From positions 60,758,015 to 60,822,014 of the forward strand of contig NC_057823.1 in assembly GCF_910594005.1 (NCBI RefSeq): 64,000 bases of DNA, given 5' to 3'. This DNA comes from Cervus elaphus (lineage: Eukaryota; Chordata; Mammalia; Artiodactyla; Cervidae). This document shows positions 12,716 through 24,775 of this stretch, piece after piece (position 1 is the first letter of the stretch; each line of letters begins with the position of its first letter). The notes under the pieces are model-generated. The model was not told the DNA's origin. It searched no databases and saw only the letters and a program-made list of their open reading frames with translations. Both the position numbers and the translations under genes were made by a program.

Positions 12716-12724
12716 GGACCTGAG

Positions 12725-14045
12725 GAACACAAAATTAAAATCCACAAAATGAAAAGGCAATCTGTGTAATGGGAGAAAATATGTGCAGACCATATGTCAG
12801 ATAAGGGGTTAATTTCCAAAATATGTGAAAATCAATAAACCTAATAACAACAATAAATAATGAAACAACTTGATTAACAAACGTGCAGAGGAACTGAATA
12901 GAAAGCTTTCCAAAGATACCAATAGCCAACAGGTACATGAAAAGGTGCTCAACATCACTAATCATCAGAGAAATGCAAATCAAAGCCACAATTAGATATC
13001 ACCTGACACCTGTCAGAATGGCTACAATAAAAATACGAGAGATAACAAGCATTGGTAAGGATGTAAAAAAAGGGTAAACTTGGGCTCTGTTGGTGGGAAT
13101 GTAAATTGGAGCAGCCACTATGGAAAACAGGGTGGAAATTCCTCAAAAAATTAAAAATAAAACTACCATGTATGTGTGTGCTTAGTTGCTCAGTTGTGTT
13201 CAACTCTTGGCTACACCATGGATTATAGCCTGCCAGGCTCCTCCATCCATGAGATTCTCCAGGCAAGAAAACTGGCCTGGGCAGCCATTCCCTTCATCAG
13301 GACTTCTTCCCAACCCAGGGTTCGAATCCAGGTCTCCTGCATTGCAGGCAGATATTTTACCATCTGAGCCAGCAGGGAAGCCCCAAACTACCACATGAGC
13401 CAGCAGTCTCTCTTCTGGGGATAAACCCAAAAGAAATGAGGAGATAGCTGAACCACCTTGTCATTGCACCATTAGTCACAATATTCAAGATTTGGAAACA
13501 ATGTATTATATGTGAATACATTGAATATACATATATTTGAATGTTATTCAGCTATAAAAAGAAGAAAATTCTGTTATTTGCTATTTGATATAACATGGAT
13601 CAATTTTTAAGGCATTACACTTAAGTGAAATGAGTCAGACACAGAAAAACAAATACTTTTTGACATTATTTATGTGTGGATCCTAAAAAAAGTTGAACTG
13701 GAATAAACAGAATAGAATGGCAGTTTCCAGGAACTGGGAGGTTCGGGAAATAAAGAGATACGTATCAAAGGACACGAACTTCTAGTTATTAAGATGAATC
13801 TGTTCTGGAGATCAAATGTATAGCATGGTAAGCATAGGTAACAATACTGTATTGCATATTTGAAAGTTGCTAAGAATGTAGATCTTAAATGTTTTCATCA
13901 CAAAAATCAAATGGTAATTGTATTAAGTAACGAATGTATTGATGAACCCTATGGTGATAGTTTTTTTACAATATATAAATGTATTGAGTCACCATGTCAT
14001 ATACCTACAAAATAGTACATGTCAATTATATTTCAAAAAAGATGG
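12725..14045 (+). repeat. L1, end of ORF2 and 3' UTR
   Basis: Contains AGAGAAATGCAAATCAAAGC, TGTTGGTGGGAATGTAAATTGG and the typical L1 3' UTR. A Bov-tA SINE sits inside it at 13168-13384. Confidence 0.85.
13168..13384 (-). repeat. Bov-tA SINE inserted in L1, antisense
   Basis: Reversed SINE ending in CAGCAGGGAAGCCCC, flanked by the duplicated target AAACTACCATG / AAACTACCACATG. Confidence 0.88.
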
Positions 14046-14049
14046 AAAT

Positions 14050-15425
14050 TTTTTTTAAATAAAGAAGAAATGCACGAATTCCTTAAATAACATGCAATAC
14101 CAAGGTTTTTTCCACAAATAGACAACCTGAAGAGTCCTATACCTACTAAATGAATTTTCTTTTCTAAGAAAATTAGTTATCTAGAAAACCTTATTAGAAA
14201 ATTTTACCTAACTTATAACAAAGAAATAGTATCAATTCAAAACAAAATCATGCAGAATACTGAAATGGGAGGAATGTTTTCCATATCTTTCTGTGAAGCC
14301 AGTTAGATTATAATCTAACCACACAAACATTACAAGAAAAGAAAACTACATGCTGATATGCTTTATGATCATTGATTACAAAATTTAAACAAAATTTTGA
14401 AAAACTGAAGTTAAGAATATATAAAGTGACACAGTGAAGTTTGTAAATACAAATTGTATTTAACATTTGAAAATCAGTTATTCAACATAGTAACAAACAT
14501 CAAACTAACCCCCAAAAAATGTATGATTATCTCAGAAGATGAAAAAAAAGGACAAAATTCAAAAGCTATTCTTGATTTTAATGAGAAAAAGCAGAAAACT
14601 AGTAGAAGGGAATTTCCTCAACCTGAGAAACAGCTACAAAAAATCTACAACTTTACATTTAATAGTAAAATTCAAAATGTTCCTTCAAAATATTAAAAAG
14701 GAAAAATGGTAACAGATGTTCAGCTCTACTTTTTATTCAACATAGAAAATACAATAAAATGTACAAAAAAACCCACCAAATGATGACTGAACATCTGGAT
14801 AGTCATATACAAAAAAGTGAACTTCAATTCACACTCCATACCATATGTAAAATTCACATGAAAGGTTCTTAGATCTAGATGTAAGACAGAAAACTAAGTT
14901 TTAATAAGGAAAAATCTTTATTATATTTTACTTAAGAAAAAATGTCTTAGCTATGACATCAAAAGCATGATACAGGAAAGTAAATTGATTTATTGGACTT
15001 CATTAAATAAAAAGTTCTTTATAAAAAGTTTGATAGTTTCTTAAAAACCAAACCATAGACCCATTACATAATTCAACTATCTAATTCCCAGTTAATTACT
15101 CAAGGAAAAAATATAAATGTCATACACAGCTATGTACAAGAATGCTATAGCATCTTGGCTTATAATAGCCACAAACTGGAAACAACTCAAATAGGGTTAA
15201 GCCCACTTTGGTAGGTGATTGGATAAGCATGCTATGGTATATTCATTAAAGAATGGGATAGTGTTCTGTGATTTAAAAAAGAATTTCCTATCCATACATG
15301 TAACAACATATATGAATCTCAAAAATAATGACTGTAAATGAATGAAGTCAGACTAAAAAGAATATATTCTAATCTACAATGACAAAGAGCAGAGCAGGGA
15401 TTATTTGATGGTATCTTTCCATCCT
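14050..15425 (+). repeat. Second old L1, ORF2 to 3' UTR
   Basis: Diverged ORF2 pieces in order (AACCTGAAGAGTCCTATACC, TTCCTCAACCTGAGAAACAG, ATGAATCTCAAAAATAATGA). The frame is heavily broken. Confidence 0.7.
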
Positions 15426-15746
15426 CCTTTTATACCATTTTTTAAAAGTAGCTACATATATACTGCTGCTTTTTGATAAATGGTTATTTGTATGAACAAT
15501 TTTCAGTAAATTATTTTTATTCTTCCTGAAGTGTTCATGAAGATTGAGCCAAAGGACCTTTCTAATTGGGGATGTAGGGATGGATAGAGAGCAGAGGTAT
15601 TCTTTCGAGGTGAGGATCCTTCATGGAAGTAACCTTTGCCATTCTCCTTCAACTGAGTACAATCACCAAGATATGTGTCTTTTCAGACTATTATTTGAAC
15701 TCATTTCTTTTCCCAGAGCCTCACTGCCAGTTCACTGAAAGACAAA

Positions 15747-18700
15747 ATGGCTTACTTTCAAATGATAAGGTCTATTTCATTCTTCATTTTGGCATCTTCC
15801 ATTTTCTCTGGTGAGTAATTTTTCTCTTAGTGAGAAACTTTTAATCATTCAGTATTTGTCAAAACTTGGGCCAACTATAGATAGAGACCTCAATGATGAG
15901 ACTAGTGATAAATTGTTTTTTATGCCAATGCTCAATGGATGATGTAAGGAGGTGCTTTTAAAGCATACTAAGATTGGTATATACTAAAGACTAAGATTGG
16001 TCTTCAGTGTTGGCTCAGGCGGTAAACAGTCTGCCTGCAATGCAGGAGATCTGGGTTTGATCCCTGGGTCAGGAATACCCCCACAGAAGGGAATGGCTAT
16101 CCACTCCAGTATTCTTGCCTGGAGAATTCCATGGACAGAGGAGCCTGGCAGGCTAGATGAGATATAATGAATTTGTTTGTAGATCCTAATCTTTGAATAC
16201 TGAATGCTTTTGTGTAAGGTCAGTCTCTTACTATATTTGAAAGTTCTCATCTACAAAGTGGGGATACTACCTATTTTTGACAGAGTTACTGTTTGCTGGA
16301 GTTATATAAACTACTATGGAAGAGTATGTGCAATGTAGTCAGATTCAAAGCAGACATAAATGAATGCATATTGACTGAGGTTTAATTTTTGGATTTTTCT
16401 TGTATACTAGTATCTAGTCTCAGAAACAGAAAGACATCATCACAAATATATTTTGAGTTTTTTTAAACAAAAAATAATAATCTTTATTCTGTTTTTAGAT
16501 AATAACTTGTCAAAGAACATCAAAGAGTGACATATTATTAATCTATGCTCTGGTTGCAGGTATTCTCTCTGGAATTTCAACAAGTTTTGAAATACATCTG
16601 GTAAACTATCATTTGGATGTTTAAATTAAAACTTAGTGTTTGTTGTACCATCAGAATATATTATTGTATATACTATTTTCCTCAGCAGCACAGTTCCATA
16701 TTTTTGAGAAGAAGCAGGAGATAGCAAGACTAGATACAACTGGGTTGTTTAAGGAAGTATATGATAGTACTGTGGATGTGTTGGGGAAATAAGGAGCAAG
16801 TGAACTACATGTTAACAGTGAAAGAGTAGTACAGATATTGTCTAAAACGGAGAGATCTCTGGGGCTGGAACACAAAAACAGAGATCAAGGTGTAAGATGA
16901 CTTAGGTAATTGATGGAAGCCATCAATATTTAGTCTCATAGGCAATTAAGGATTTGAATGTTGATCCTAAGAAAAGTGGGCATTGTTTTTAGCAAAGATA
17001 CAAGGATTCAATACCAATATTTGGGAACCTTAAAAGTGGCTGTAGTCAACCACTCAGACAGACAGACACTACAATTGACCTGCAGGAGGTGATGGTAGCT
17101 CAGAATAGGAGAGTGGAAAAGAAAATAGATATGAATAGAATGTGCCATCTAACTATTTTCACGTATTCAAAACCATCACAGAGCTTGTTCCATGTGCCAA
17201 GAAATATTCTAATATTACAATTATTTAAATTAGAATTCAAGTTGAATATTCAAATATTAAATCAAGAAAGAACTAAGTTTTGGACATCAGTAAGCTCACA
17301 GTGTGTAGAAGATGCTATTTATATTGTTATTGCAACTAGTATTAATATCTTTCTTTTATAGCCTGACTGTGACAAGTCTGAAGATATGATGGGCTGCACC
17401 AATGAATACTTTCCAGTCTGTGCATCAGATGGCAACACATATAGCAATGCATGTGCCTTCTGCAAGGAAGTTAGGTAAGAAAAAAAATTTGTATGTTTAT
17501 CTTCATACTAATGCTTATCTGCAATATTAATGCCTCTTTTAAGAACTCGAGAATAGAGACTTGCCTGGTAGTTCAGTGATGAAGAGTTTGCTGCCAGTGC
17601 AGGGGATACAGGTTCTATCCCTGGTCCAGGAGGCTCCCACATGCTGCGGAGCAACTGGGCCTGTGTGCCATAACTACTGAGTATTAGCTCAGAGTCTGTG
17701 CTCCGCAACAAGGGAAGCTATGAAATGAGAAGCCGGTGCCCTGCAAATAGAGAGTAGCCCCCACTCTCCACCACTAGAGAAAAGCCTACGAAGCTACAAA
17801 GACTCAGCTCAGCCAAAAATAAATAAATAAATAAAATTATAAAAGAACTCTAGGATAATCAGTACTGGCATTAATTCAAATACACTAAGGCACAATTGCT
17901 ATACCTTTGAATTTACCATTTCTGAAGAATTTTGTTGTGGGGTTATCTTTATAATTACTCTTATTTACAGTGCAACACCCACATTAATTAAGTGAATGAA
18001 ATATAATTAAACAATTAAAATGTTAACAACAGTAGAAACAGATGAATTACTTCACCTAAAACAATTTTTAACTTTTACTTTAATGACATTGAGATAATAT
18101 ATTCATTATAAAGATATACTTTCATTATCTGCATGGCACAAATTTTTTAACTTTTCCCTACACTTTTAAAATTCATTTATAATTATAAACCATGCAGGAA
18201 CAATGAAGTGACCTGACATAGAATGAAACAGTATAAAGAAGGGACTGTATCTTAAATATTGTTCTTTGAACTAAATTTCCAAAATTCTGTTATTCACTTA
18301 ACTTTTAATTAGGCTAGATTTTCATGCACTTACTTGATCACAATGTAAGCGTCTGCCTGCAATGCAGGAGACCTGGGTTCGATCCCTGGGTCAGGAAGAT
18401 TCCCTGGAGACGGACATGGCAACCCACTCCAGTACTCTTGCCTGGAGAATCCCATGGATGGAGGAGCCTGGTGGGCTACAGTCCACGGGGTCGAAAAGAG
18501 TCGGAAATGACTGAGCTACTTCACTTTACTTAAAGAGAGAAGCTACTAAACAATCAAGCAATAGAAAACAATAGAAGAAGCAATAGAAGAAAACACAAAT
18601 TTTCCTTCCTATGAAGACAGATCAAAATAGTGTAGCTTTCAGAGGTTGGGTCAATATGCTCCTGCTGCTCAGGTATGGAGAGATGGGTAAGAAGGAAGAC

Positions 18701-19369
18701 AATACTAGAGAGAAGCCTCAGGGAAGTTAAGTTCAGCAGGAGGATTATCACAACTGGAGAGACATCAGTAGACAAACAGTCGGCCTAGCAAGCACTGTGT
18801 CCATCCTCCTTTTCCATAGGTGTGAGAAGAGGCAAGAGGGACATCTACATAGGGAATTGAGCATCAGAAAATATTCAAAACCTGGTTAGATGATCAGCCA
18901 GCCTCTGAGATATGCCTCAATAGGATCTGCCCCAAGGTGCAGTTTCCACTGCAAATTGGAATTAACAAAGCCACTGGAATCTGCAGAGAGTGAGGCCAGT
19001 CCATAAGAGAAAACTCATTCTCTGCAGAAATTAAACAGGCAATGATGTCAATTTATTCTGAAGCAGAGAAGGCTGATTCTCATTCTTAAAACACTCTCTG
19101 CAGGTCAAAACATACTTTTATAGAGCAAGTAAGCGTGGTTTGACTGGCATAGAGAAGACAAAGGATGGCTAGAGTCTGGCTATGGTCACTAGACAGCTCC
19201 TGGCCCTTCAGAAAATAGATTCTACCAGTGCTGAGTCCTTTAGTCAAAAACCCTAACTCAGGGGAAACACAATGAGTCTCATACAGAATTTATAATGTAA
19301 TTATGTTTTCTTTTTCTTTTCAGGAAACGTGGTGGTCAACTTAAATTTATTAGTTATTTTCCATGCTGA
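15747..19369 (+). CDS. Gene 1: secreted single-domain Kazal serine protease inhibitor (SPINK family), four coding exons, intact
   Basis: Coding exons are 15747-15810, 16560-16600, 17362-17474 and 19324-19369. Every intron has GT-AG ends and the phases (1, 0, 2) join without a stop into 87 residues. Residues 1-21 form a hydrophobic signal peptide (MAYFQMIRSISFF...). A short linker encoded by exon 2 follows. The Kazal domain has Cys at 38, 47, 55, 66, 69 and 87 (spacing 8-7-10-2-17) and the family core VCASDGNTYSNAC; the last Cys is the C-terminal residue. Exon layout (signal / linker / most of Kazal / last Cys) is that of SPINK genes. By Kazal convention P1 is the second residue after Cys2, here Asn49, followed by Glu50, which is unusual. 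The start has an A-rich context (gacaaaATGg) and begins the signal peptide. I cannot assign a SPINK number. It could be an inhibitor of an atypical protease or a non-inhibitory secreted Kazal protein. Confidence 0.87.
16000..16156 (+). repeat. Bov-tA SINE in intron 1 of gene 1
   Basis: B-box GGTTTGATCCCTGGG and Bov-A body; truncated at the 3' end. Confidence 0.85.
17548..17838 (+). repeat. CHR-2 type SINE in intron 3 of gene 1
   Basis: tRNA-like head, repeated CAACTACTGAG-type body, AAAAATAAATAAATAAATAA tail. Confidence 0.82.
18343..18535 (+). repeat. Bov-tA SINE in intron 3 of gene 1
   Basis: GGTTCGATCCCTGGGTCAGG, CCACTCCAGTACTCTTGCCT, and the terminal ACTGAGCTACTTCACTTTA. Confidence 0.88.
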
Positions 19370-19622
19370 TTCCTTGATGTAACTTTCTATATGAAATGAT
19401 TCCTCTTATTCTTTCTGTTTTACTGAAGGGTATTTCCATGGTTTTTACAAAGGGTAAGGAAACTCATGACACATTCTATATGATTTATCTATACATTCTT
19501 TTTCATAGTAAAGTTTGAAAATTCTTGAATTCAATATTTCTGACTCTATATGATTTTAATGAATTTCCTGTTTTAGAAAACATAAGGCATACATAATTCC
19601 CTATGAAAATCATGATTGCCTA

Positions 19623-19628
19623 AATAAA
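19623..19628 (+). promoter_or_regulatory. Poly(A) signal of gene 1
   Basis: AATAAA lies about 255 bases after the gene 1 stop codon and is the first canonical hexamer downstream. It would give a short 3' UTR, as is usual for SPINK transcripts. Confidence 0.6.
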
Positions 19629-19639
19629 AAAGATTAACC

Positions 19640-20025
19640 ATGCAAAAAATATAATGTCTCTTGTGGGTTCTTGTTCTCTGTCACTCTCATATCCCTAAGT
19701 GGTTGAAAGAACACAGTGGATACTTAAAAGATTTATTCACAATTAAATGAGAAATGGTTCTGTGTAAAGCTCTTTTGAGAAAGTTCGTATTAGAAAATCA
19801 CTTATATTTCTAGGAACATAACAGTTGTTCAGAAAGTTATATAATTGAGTTTGTAATATCGATCTACTCCTGTGGACTATTTAAGTTCCATCTTATTCCA
19901 AATCATTGAAATAAATGCCATGAGTCACTATTTCAATCTACTGCAGCCTTGCCTTTGCTGTTCTATTCTGTATGCTTGCTTTAAAAAGGGTTGATAGAAA
20001 AAAATAGTTTGAAACGCTCTTAAAG

Positions 20026-20026
<1 letters not shown>
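19640..20026. other. No recognised feature downstream of gene 1
   Basis: AT-rich 3' flank with no motif. Confidence 0.45.

Positions 20027-20075
<49 letters not shown>
20027..20075. repeat. (TG)n microsatellite
   Basis: About 24 uninterrupted TG units. Confidence 0.95.
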
Positions 20076-20076
<1 letters not shown>

Positions 20077-20195
20077 CTTCTTTAACCAAGGAAGGGAATT
20101 TGATACTAATAGAGATGTTCTCTTATCAAAACTGTGGTAAGGCTTCACAGACTTACTTGCTTTAGTCCTCACAGATACATGGTTAAAGTGTGGTG

Positions 20196-20318
20196 GAATT
20201 TGCTCAGCTGTGTCCGACTCTTTGCGAACCCATGGACTATAGCCTGTCAGGCTTCTCTGTCCATGGAATTCTCCAGGCAAGAATACTGGAATAGGTTGCC
20301 ATTCCCTTCTCCAAAGAT
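20196..20318 (-). repeat. Bov-A SINE, antisense
   Basis: TCAGCTGTGTCCGACTCTTT ... GGTTGCCATTCCCTTCTCCA. Confidence 0.85.
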
Positions 20319-21509
20319 AGGTGTAATTAATTATCTAAAATTATAGATTATTAAAGTTCTGTCTTAAATCATGAAAGAAAAGCCCATGAACCATCTCATT
20401 TAAACATTACCTTTGTTGCCTTATATATTTTGCTTTCAGGTTGGGGCAGTATAAAAAAGGATTGTTGACATTTCATTAAAGATTTTTTTTTAAGAGAAGA
20501 TGAGAAATTCTCATTTATTTTGTATCTGAAGAAGTATGTTAAGGCTCTGCACATTTCTTAGCCTTCATGGAAAAGTGAGTTAGCTGTAATGAAGTCCATT
20601 TTTTGACAATAAGGAACTAAGATGTACGATTTTAAATATACTAAAATATGCTATTATGGTAATAAAGATAAATTTTACTAAACTGCATTGCTCTTTTATT
20701 AAGTTAAGAAGACAAGAGATTGCCCCAAATGAGTTTCTGTGATGATGAGTTTAATACCTTTGCCTAAATAGGGAAATATGAATCGGTGTACATATAACCT
20801 CAATGTCCAGTTGGATAGAAGAATCAGAAATAGCCCTGCAGAGTCTCATGAATAAGTAGTTCTACTGAAATCATTTTGAATTTTCATTATTTGGATAAAT
20901 GCATCAATGATTTCTTCCTCTTTATAGCCATAGCCATAGCAAGGTTCATTTATATCTGTCCTATCTTCATCTGGCAAGGGATTTTTTCCTTCAGAACTCT
21001 GACAGTTCCATACATACCAGAAGCATAATCACCAAACCTGCCTTTAGATGTCACACACACGGACTCTAACTTTTCAGGAAGTGTTCTCACCTTCCTTCCT
21101 TAGGCCAATAGATGGCCTTCATGGCCTTGTTGGCTTCCTGAGTTTGATCCTCCTTTGTTGTACCTTTTAGGGAGTAATATAGCGAAAAATTTTACTGTAT
21201 TGAAGAGTTACAGAGAGAAAAGAAAAGTTATAGATATTTAGTCTATTACTTTTCCTGTCTTATATGGTAGAAATATTATAGAGATGATCTGAGTATGTGT
21301 GTATGGGGATGGCAAGTGAAAGACTGAAGCTTCCTTAGTACAAATTCACTGTACATTTATTTAACACTGATCATGTTGTGTGGTTTCTAAAGTTGGATGC
21401 CTGGAGATGTTCCAATATGAATTTTTACATTCTTTTTAATTTCTGTTTTTGGTTATGTTCTATATTGATCAAAAGACATTCCTGTCAATGTATGTAAGAA
21501 TATGAAAAA
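20319..21509. other. No recognised feature
   Basis: No coding, splice or repeat signal I can support. Confidence 0.45.
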
Positions 21510-21600
21510 CAATAAATATATATGTATAACTGAGTCACTTTCTGTACAGTAGAAATATAACACTGTAAATCAACTATAATTTTTAAAAATACATTATAGT
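21510..21600 (+). repeat. L1 3' terminus
   Basis: TATATATGTATAACTGAGTC ... CTGTAAATCAACTATAATTT is the usual end of ruminant L1 3' UTRs. Confidence 0.7.
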
Positions 21601-21894
21601 AATGACATATATAATTAAAATAAATATATCTATAAAACATTTTACCTATGAGGGTATAATATCAAAAATGCTTGCAGACAACTAATCCCTGCTTTAATCC
21701 AATGTCTTATTGTATAAGCAAGGTTAAATGAAATCCATAGAGAAGAACTTGCCTGAATGATAAATATGACAGAATGAGATCTAGAGATCAAACATCCTAA
21801 TATTCAGGATTATCAGTTTTCTACCTTTCTCTTACTTCAAATGTTTTTTTTGTATATTTATATTTGGTATAAAGCCTAAATAAAGATACTGTAT

Positions 21895-22163
21895 TGGACT
21901 TCCCTAGTGGTACAGTGAATGAGAATCCACCTGCCTATGCAGGAGACACGGGTTCGATCCCTGGTCCAGGAAGATTCCACAAAGCCCACGCACCACAGCT
22001 ACTGAGCCCATGTGCCACAACTACTGAAGACTGTGCTCCACAAGAAAAGAAGCCACTGCAATGAGAAGCCCATGCCCCACAACAAAGCAGCCCATGCCAT
22101 GGCTTGCCCGAAGGCCTGCGCCAAGCAACAAAGACCCAGTACAACCAAATAAATAAACTTAAA
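21895..22163 (+). repeat. CHR-2 type SINE
   Basis: GACTTCCCTAGTGGTACAG head, GGGTTCGATCCCTGGTCCAG B-box, AATAAATAAAC tail. Confidence 0.82.
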
Positions 22164-22243
22164 AAAAAGAATATATAAACAAAAAAGATGTCATTAAAAA
22201 AAAACATATAATATTAAGTCCTGCCTTGATATCTGAGCCTTGT

Positions 22244-22376
22244 GTGTGCTTACTTCCTCAGTCGTGTTTGACTCTTTGAGACCACATAAACTATAATAGC
22301 CCACCAGGCTGCTCTGTCCATGGGATTCTCCAGGAAAAAAATACTGGAGTGCATTGCCTTTCCCTTCTCCAGGAGA
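22244..22376 (-). repeat. Bov-A SINE, antisense
   Basis: CTCAGTCGTGTTTGACTCTT ... TTGCCTTTCCCTTCTCCAGG. Confidence 0.83.
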
Positions 22377-22689
22377 TCTTCTGGAGCCTCAAATGCCTAA
22401 CCATGAGCTTCCACACTCTCACCAGGGACAAATCTCAACCAATGACAATGGCTGCCCACAGGAGAGTACCTCTATCAGCAGGATCAACTATATTCCGGTT
22501 GGTCTTCAACCTGATGGGTTTCACTTCCATGCCAGTCTGAAAATTATTGAAACAAGCAAGTGACATCACTCCATAGCAAAGAGAGGTCACTTTATTTTTT
22601 GTTACTACAAAACCTGCTTGTCACAGCCCCTACTTGTTCAACCTAATTGTTCAATTCAATAATTTTGTTGGATGGGGCATCTTTGTACA

Positions 22690-23035
22690 TTTCATCCTCT
22701 TGGGACATACATTATACAAAGTAAAAGAAGTCAAAGGAGTAGACACAAGGGACAACATAGTGTTTCATATTATTTACATAAAACGTCCAGAAAAGGCAAA
22801 GCAATCAAATAAAATGTAGATTGGTGGTTGCCGGGTGCTGAGGGTTGTAAGTGGGAGTGACATCTAAAATATAAGAGAGATTATACTGGATGATGTAAAT
22901 GTTCTTAAATTGTTGTGATGGTTATATATCTAGGTATAATTACAATAAGCATTGCATTATACCTAAAAATGTCTATGTTTTTACTATATAAATATCAAAA
23001 TAAACATGTTTAAAAGTAATAAAAGACAAGTTGCA
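22690..23035 (+). repeat. Old L1 3' UTR at the edge of unit C
   Basis: TTTACATAAAACGTCCAGAA, GGTGGTTGCCGGGTGCTGAG and TTGTTGTGATGGTTATATAT match the L1 3' ends at 26.55-26.85 and 45.0-45.2 kb. Confidence 0.72.
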
Positions 23036-23399
23036 TATTAAAAGTACCTTTTATTACCAAAGTGTTAAGTTTTAGGTACTATTAAATCCCAAGTTTTTTA
23101 TTTTCATTATTGAGTAAAATATAAGATTCTTGTAAGAACTAAAATTTCATATGGGAAGCTGCTTCATAGATCTTTGGTAGCCAATAGTGACTCAATAAGA
23201 AATGGTTTCCATTCTTAGTGGACAATAATTTTAAATAGTATACTGAAAGTCCCTAGAAAATAGTATTATATCTACTTTTGCTTAACAGCTTTTCCCTATC
23301 ATCTTACTTAGAGCTTGATATATAATAGGTTTTTATACAATATTTTTAATAAAAATAAAAAGAATACATATATGAATACATCAGGGTTCACTGAATAAT

Positions 23400-24115
23400 T
23401 TTTAGAATTTTAATTGTGGTAAAATACATATAAATTCTATTGTCTTAACCTTTTCTAAACATACCGTTTATTAGCATTAAATACATTGACACTGTTGAAC
23501 AGCCAATCTTTAAAACTCTTTTCATCTCACAGAACTAAAATTCTCTACACGTTAAACAACTACCCAACTACCCATCTGCCTCTCCCTGAGCCCCAGGAAA
23601 CCACCATTCTACTTTATGTGTCTACGGCTTTGCTACTACTCTAGTAGTACTTCATATAAGTGGAATCATAGAGTATTTGCCTTTTGTTATAGTATGTGTC
23701 AGAATTTTTTCTTTCAATGCTGAATAATATCCTATTGTATGTATATACTGTATTTTGCTTATCTGTTTATTTGTTGATGGTCATAGGTGTTACTTCCATT
23801 TCTTGGCTACCGTGCTGTTAGGAATATTGGCATAAAAATATCTCTTCAAGATCTTGGTTTCAAGTCTTTTGAGTATATGTCCAGGAGTAGAATTACTGGA
23901 TTATATAGTAATTCTATTTTTAAATTTTAAAGGAATTGCCAAACTGTTTTCTATAGTAGCTGCACCATTTTACACTCTTCCAATAGTGCACAAGAATTCC
24001 AATTTTTCCGCATCTTTGCCAACATCTGGGTTTTTTTCTTTTGCTTTTTTGATAGCAGACTTTCTAATGGGTGTGAGGTAGTATCTCACTTTGATTTTGA
24101 TTTACTCTGTGAAGA
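23400..24115 (-). repeat. Old L1 3' UTR/ORF2 end inserted in unit C, antisense
   Basis: Reversed L1 (CCAGGAAACCACCATTCTAC, GGGTGTGAGGTAGTATCTCA). Unit C sequence is colinear with unit A when it is removed. Confidence 0.78.
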
Positions 24116-24775
24116 GTTATTTTCTACGCAACCTATTTAGGGGAAAAGGTAATGAAACAAGCTGAATGCTTTTTTTTTTAACAATGTGACTCCAAAAATG
24201 TACATTCCAATAAACAATTTCATTAAGAATTAATACTGGAGAATTTAAACAAAGAAAATCCACCATGTAGATCATAAAAATAAAATCACAAAATATCAAT
24301 GAAAATGTGAAAATTTTTACCAAAAAAGGAGCACGCCTTTTTAATGGCAAATTGTACTTGTCTTTCAGTATATATGAAATTCTACTCCTAGGTATATATC
24401 CACAGATGTGAAAATATATGGTCACACAAAACCTGTATAGGACTGTTAATAGCTACACTGTCATTATACACATCAAGGAGATTCAGTCCACTGATAAATG
24501 GATAAAGAAAATGTGTTCTATCTATAAGATGGATTATTGTCATAAAAAGCAAAGAAGTATGATAGCATGCTACAACATGGATGACCTTGAAAACATTTTG
24601 CTAAGTAAAGGAAACTAGAAACAAAAGATACCTTCCATATATACTGATATACAGGCATACCTTGGAGATGTTGTGGATTTGGTTCCAGGTCACCAATTAA
24701 ATAAATATTTCAATAGTGAGTCACATGAATTTTTTTTGCTTTCCCAGTGCACAGAAAAGCTATGTCACACTATCA

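Larger units (their letters stand above)
22690..24290 (-). repeat. Truncated duplication unit C (3' flank only)
   Basis: It starts with the same L1 3' UTR as A and B (22690-23035). It continues with flank that aligns with unit B at 45.5-46.0 kb and with unit A at 26.85-27.06 plus 27.80-27.86 kb, for example the run ending GTGACTCC/GTGGCTCT followed by TTTCATTAAGAATTA/TTTCATTAGGAATTA. No exon homologous to gene A was found before unit A begins. Confidence 0.55.

Noticed and set aside
17548..22163. tRNA genes suggested by B-box motifs
   Set aside because: The boxes belong to CHR-2 and Bov-tA SINEs, with no tRNA cloverleaf.
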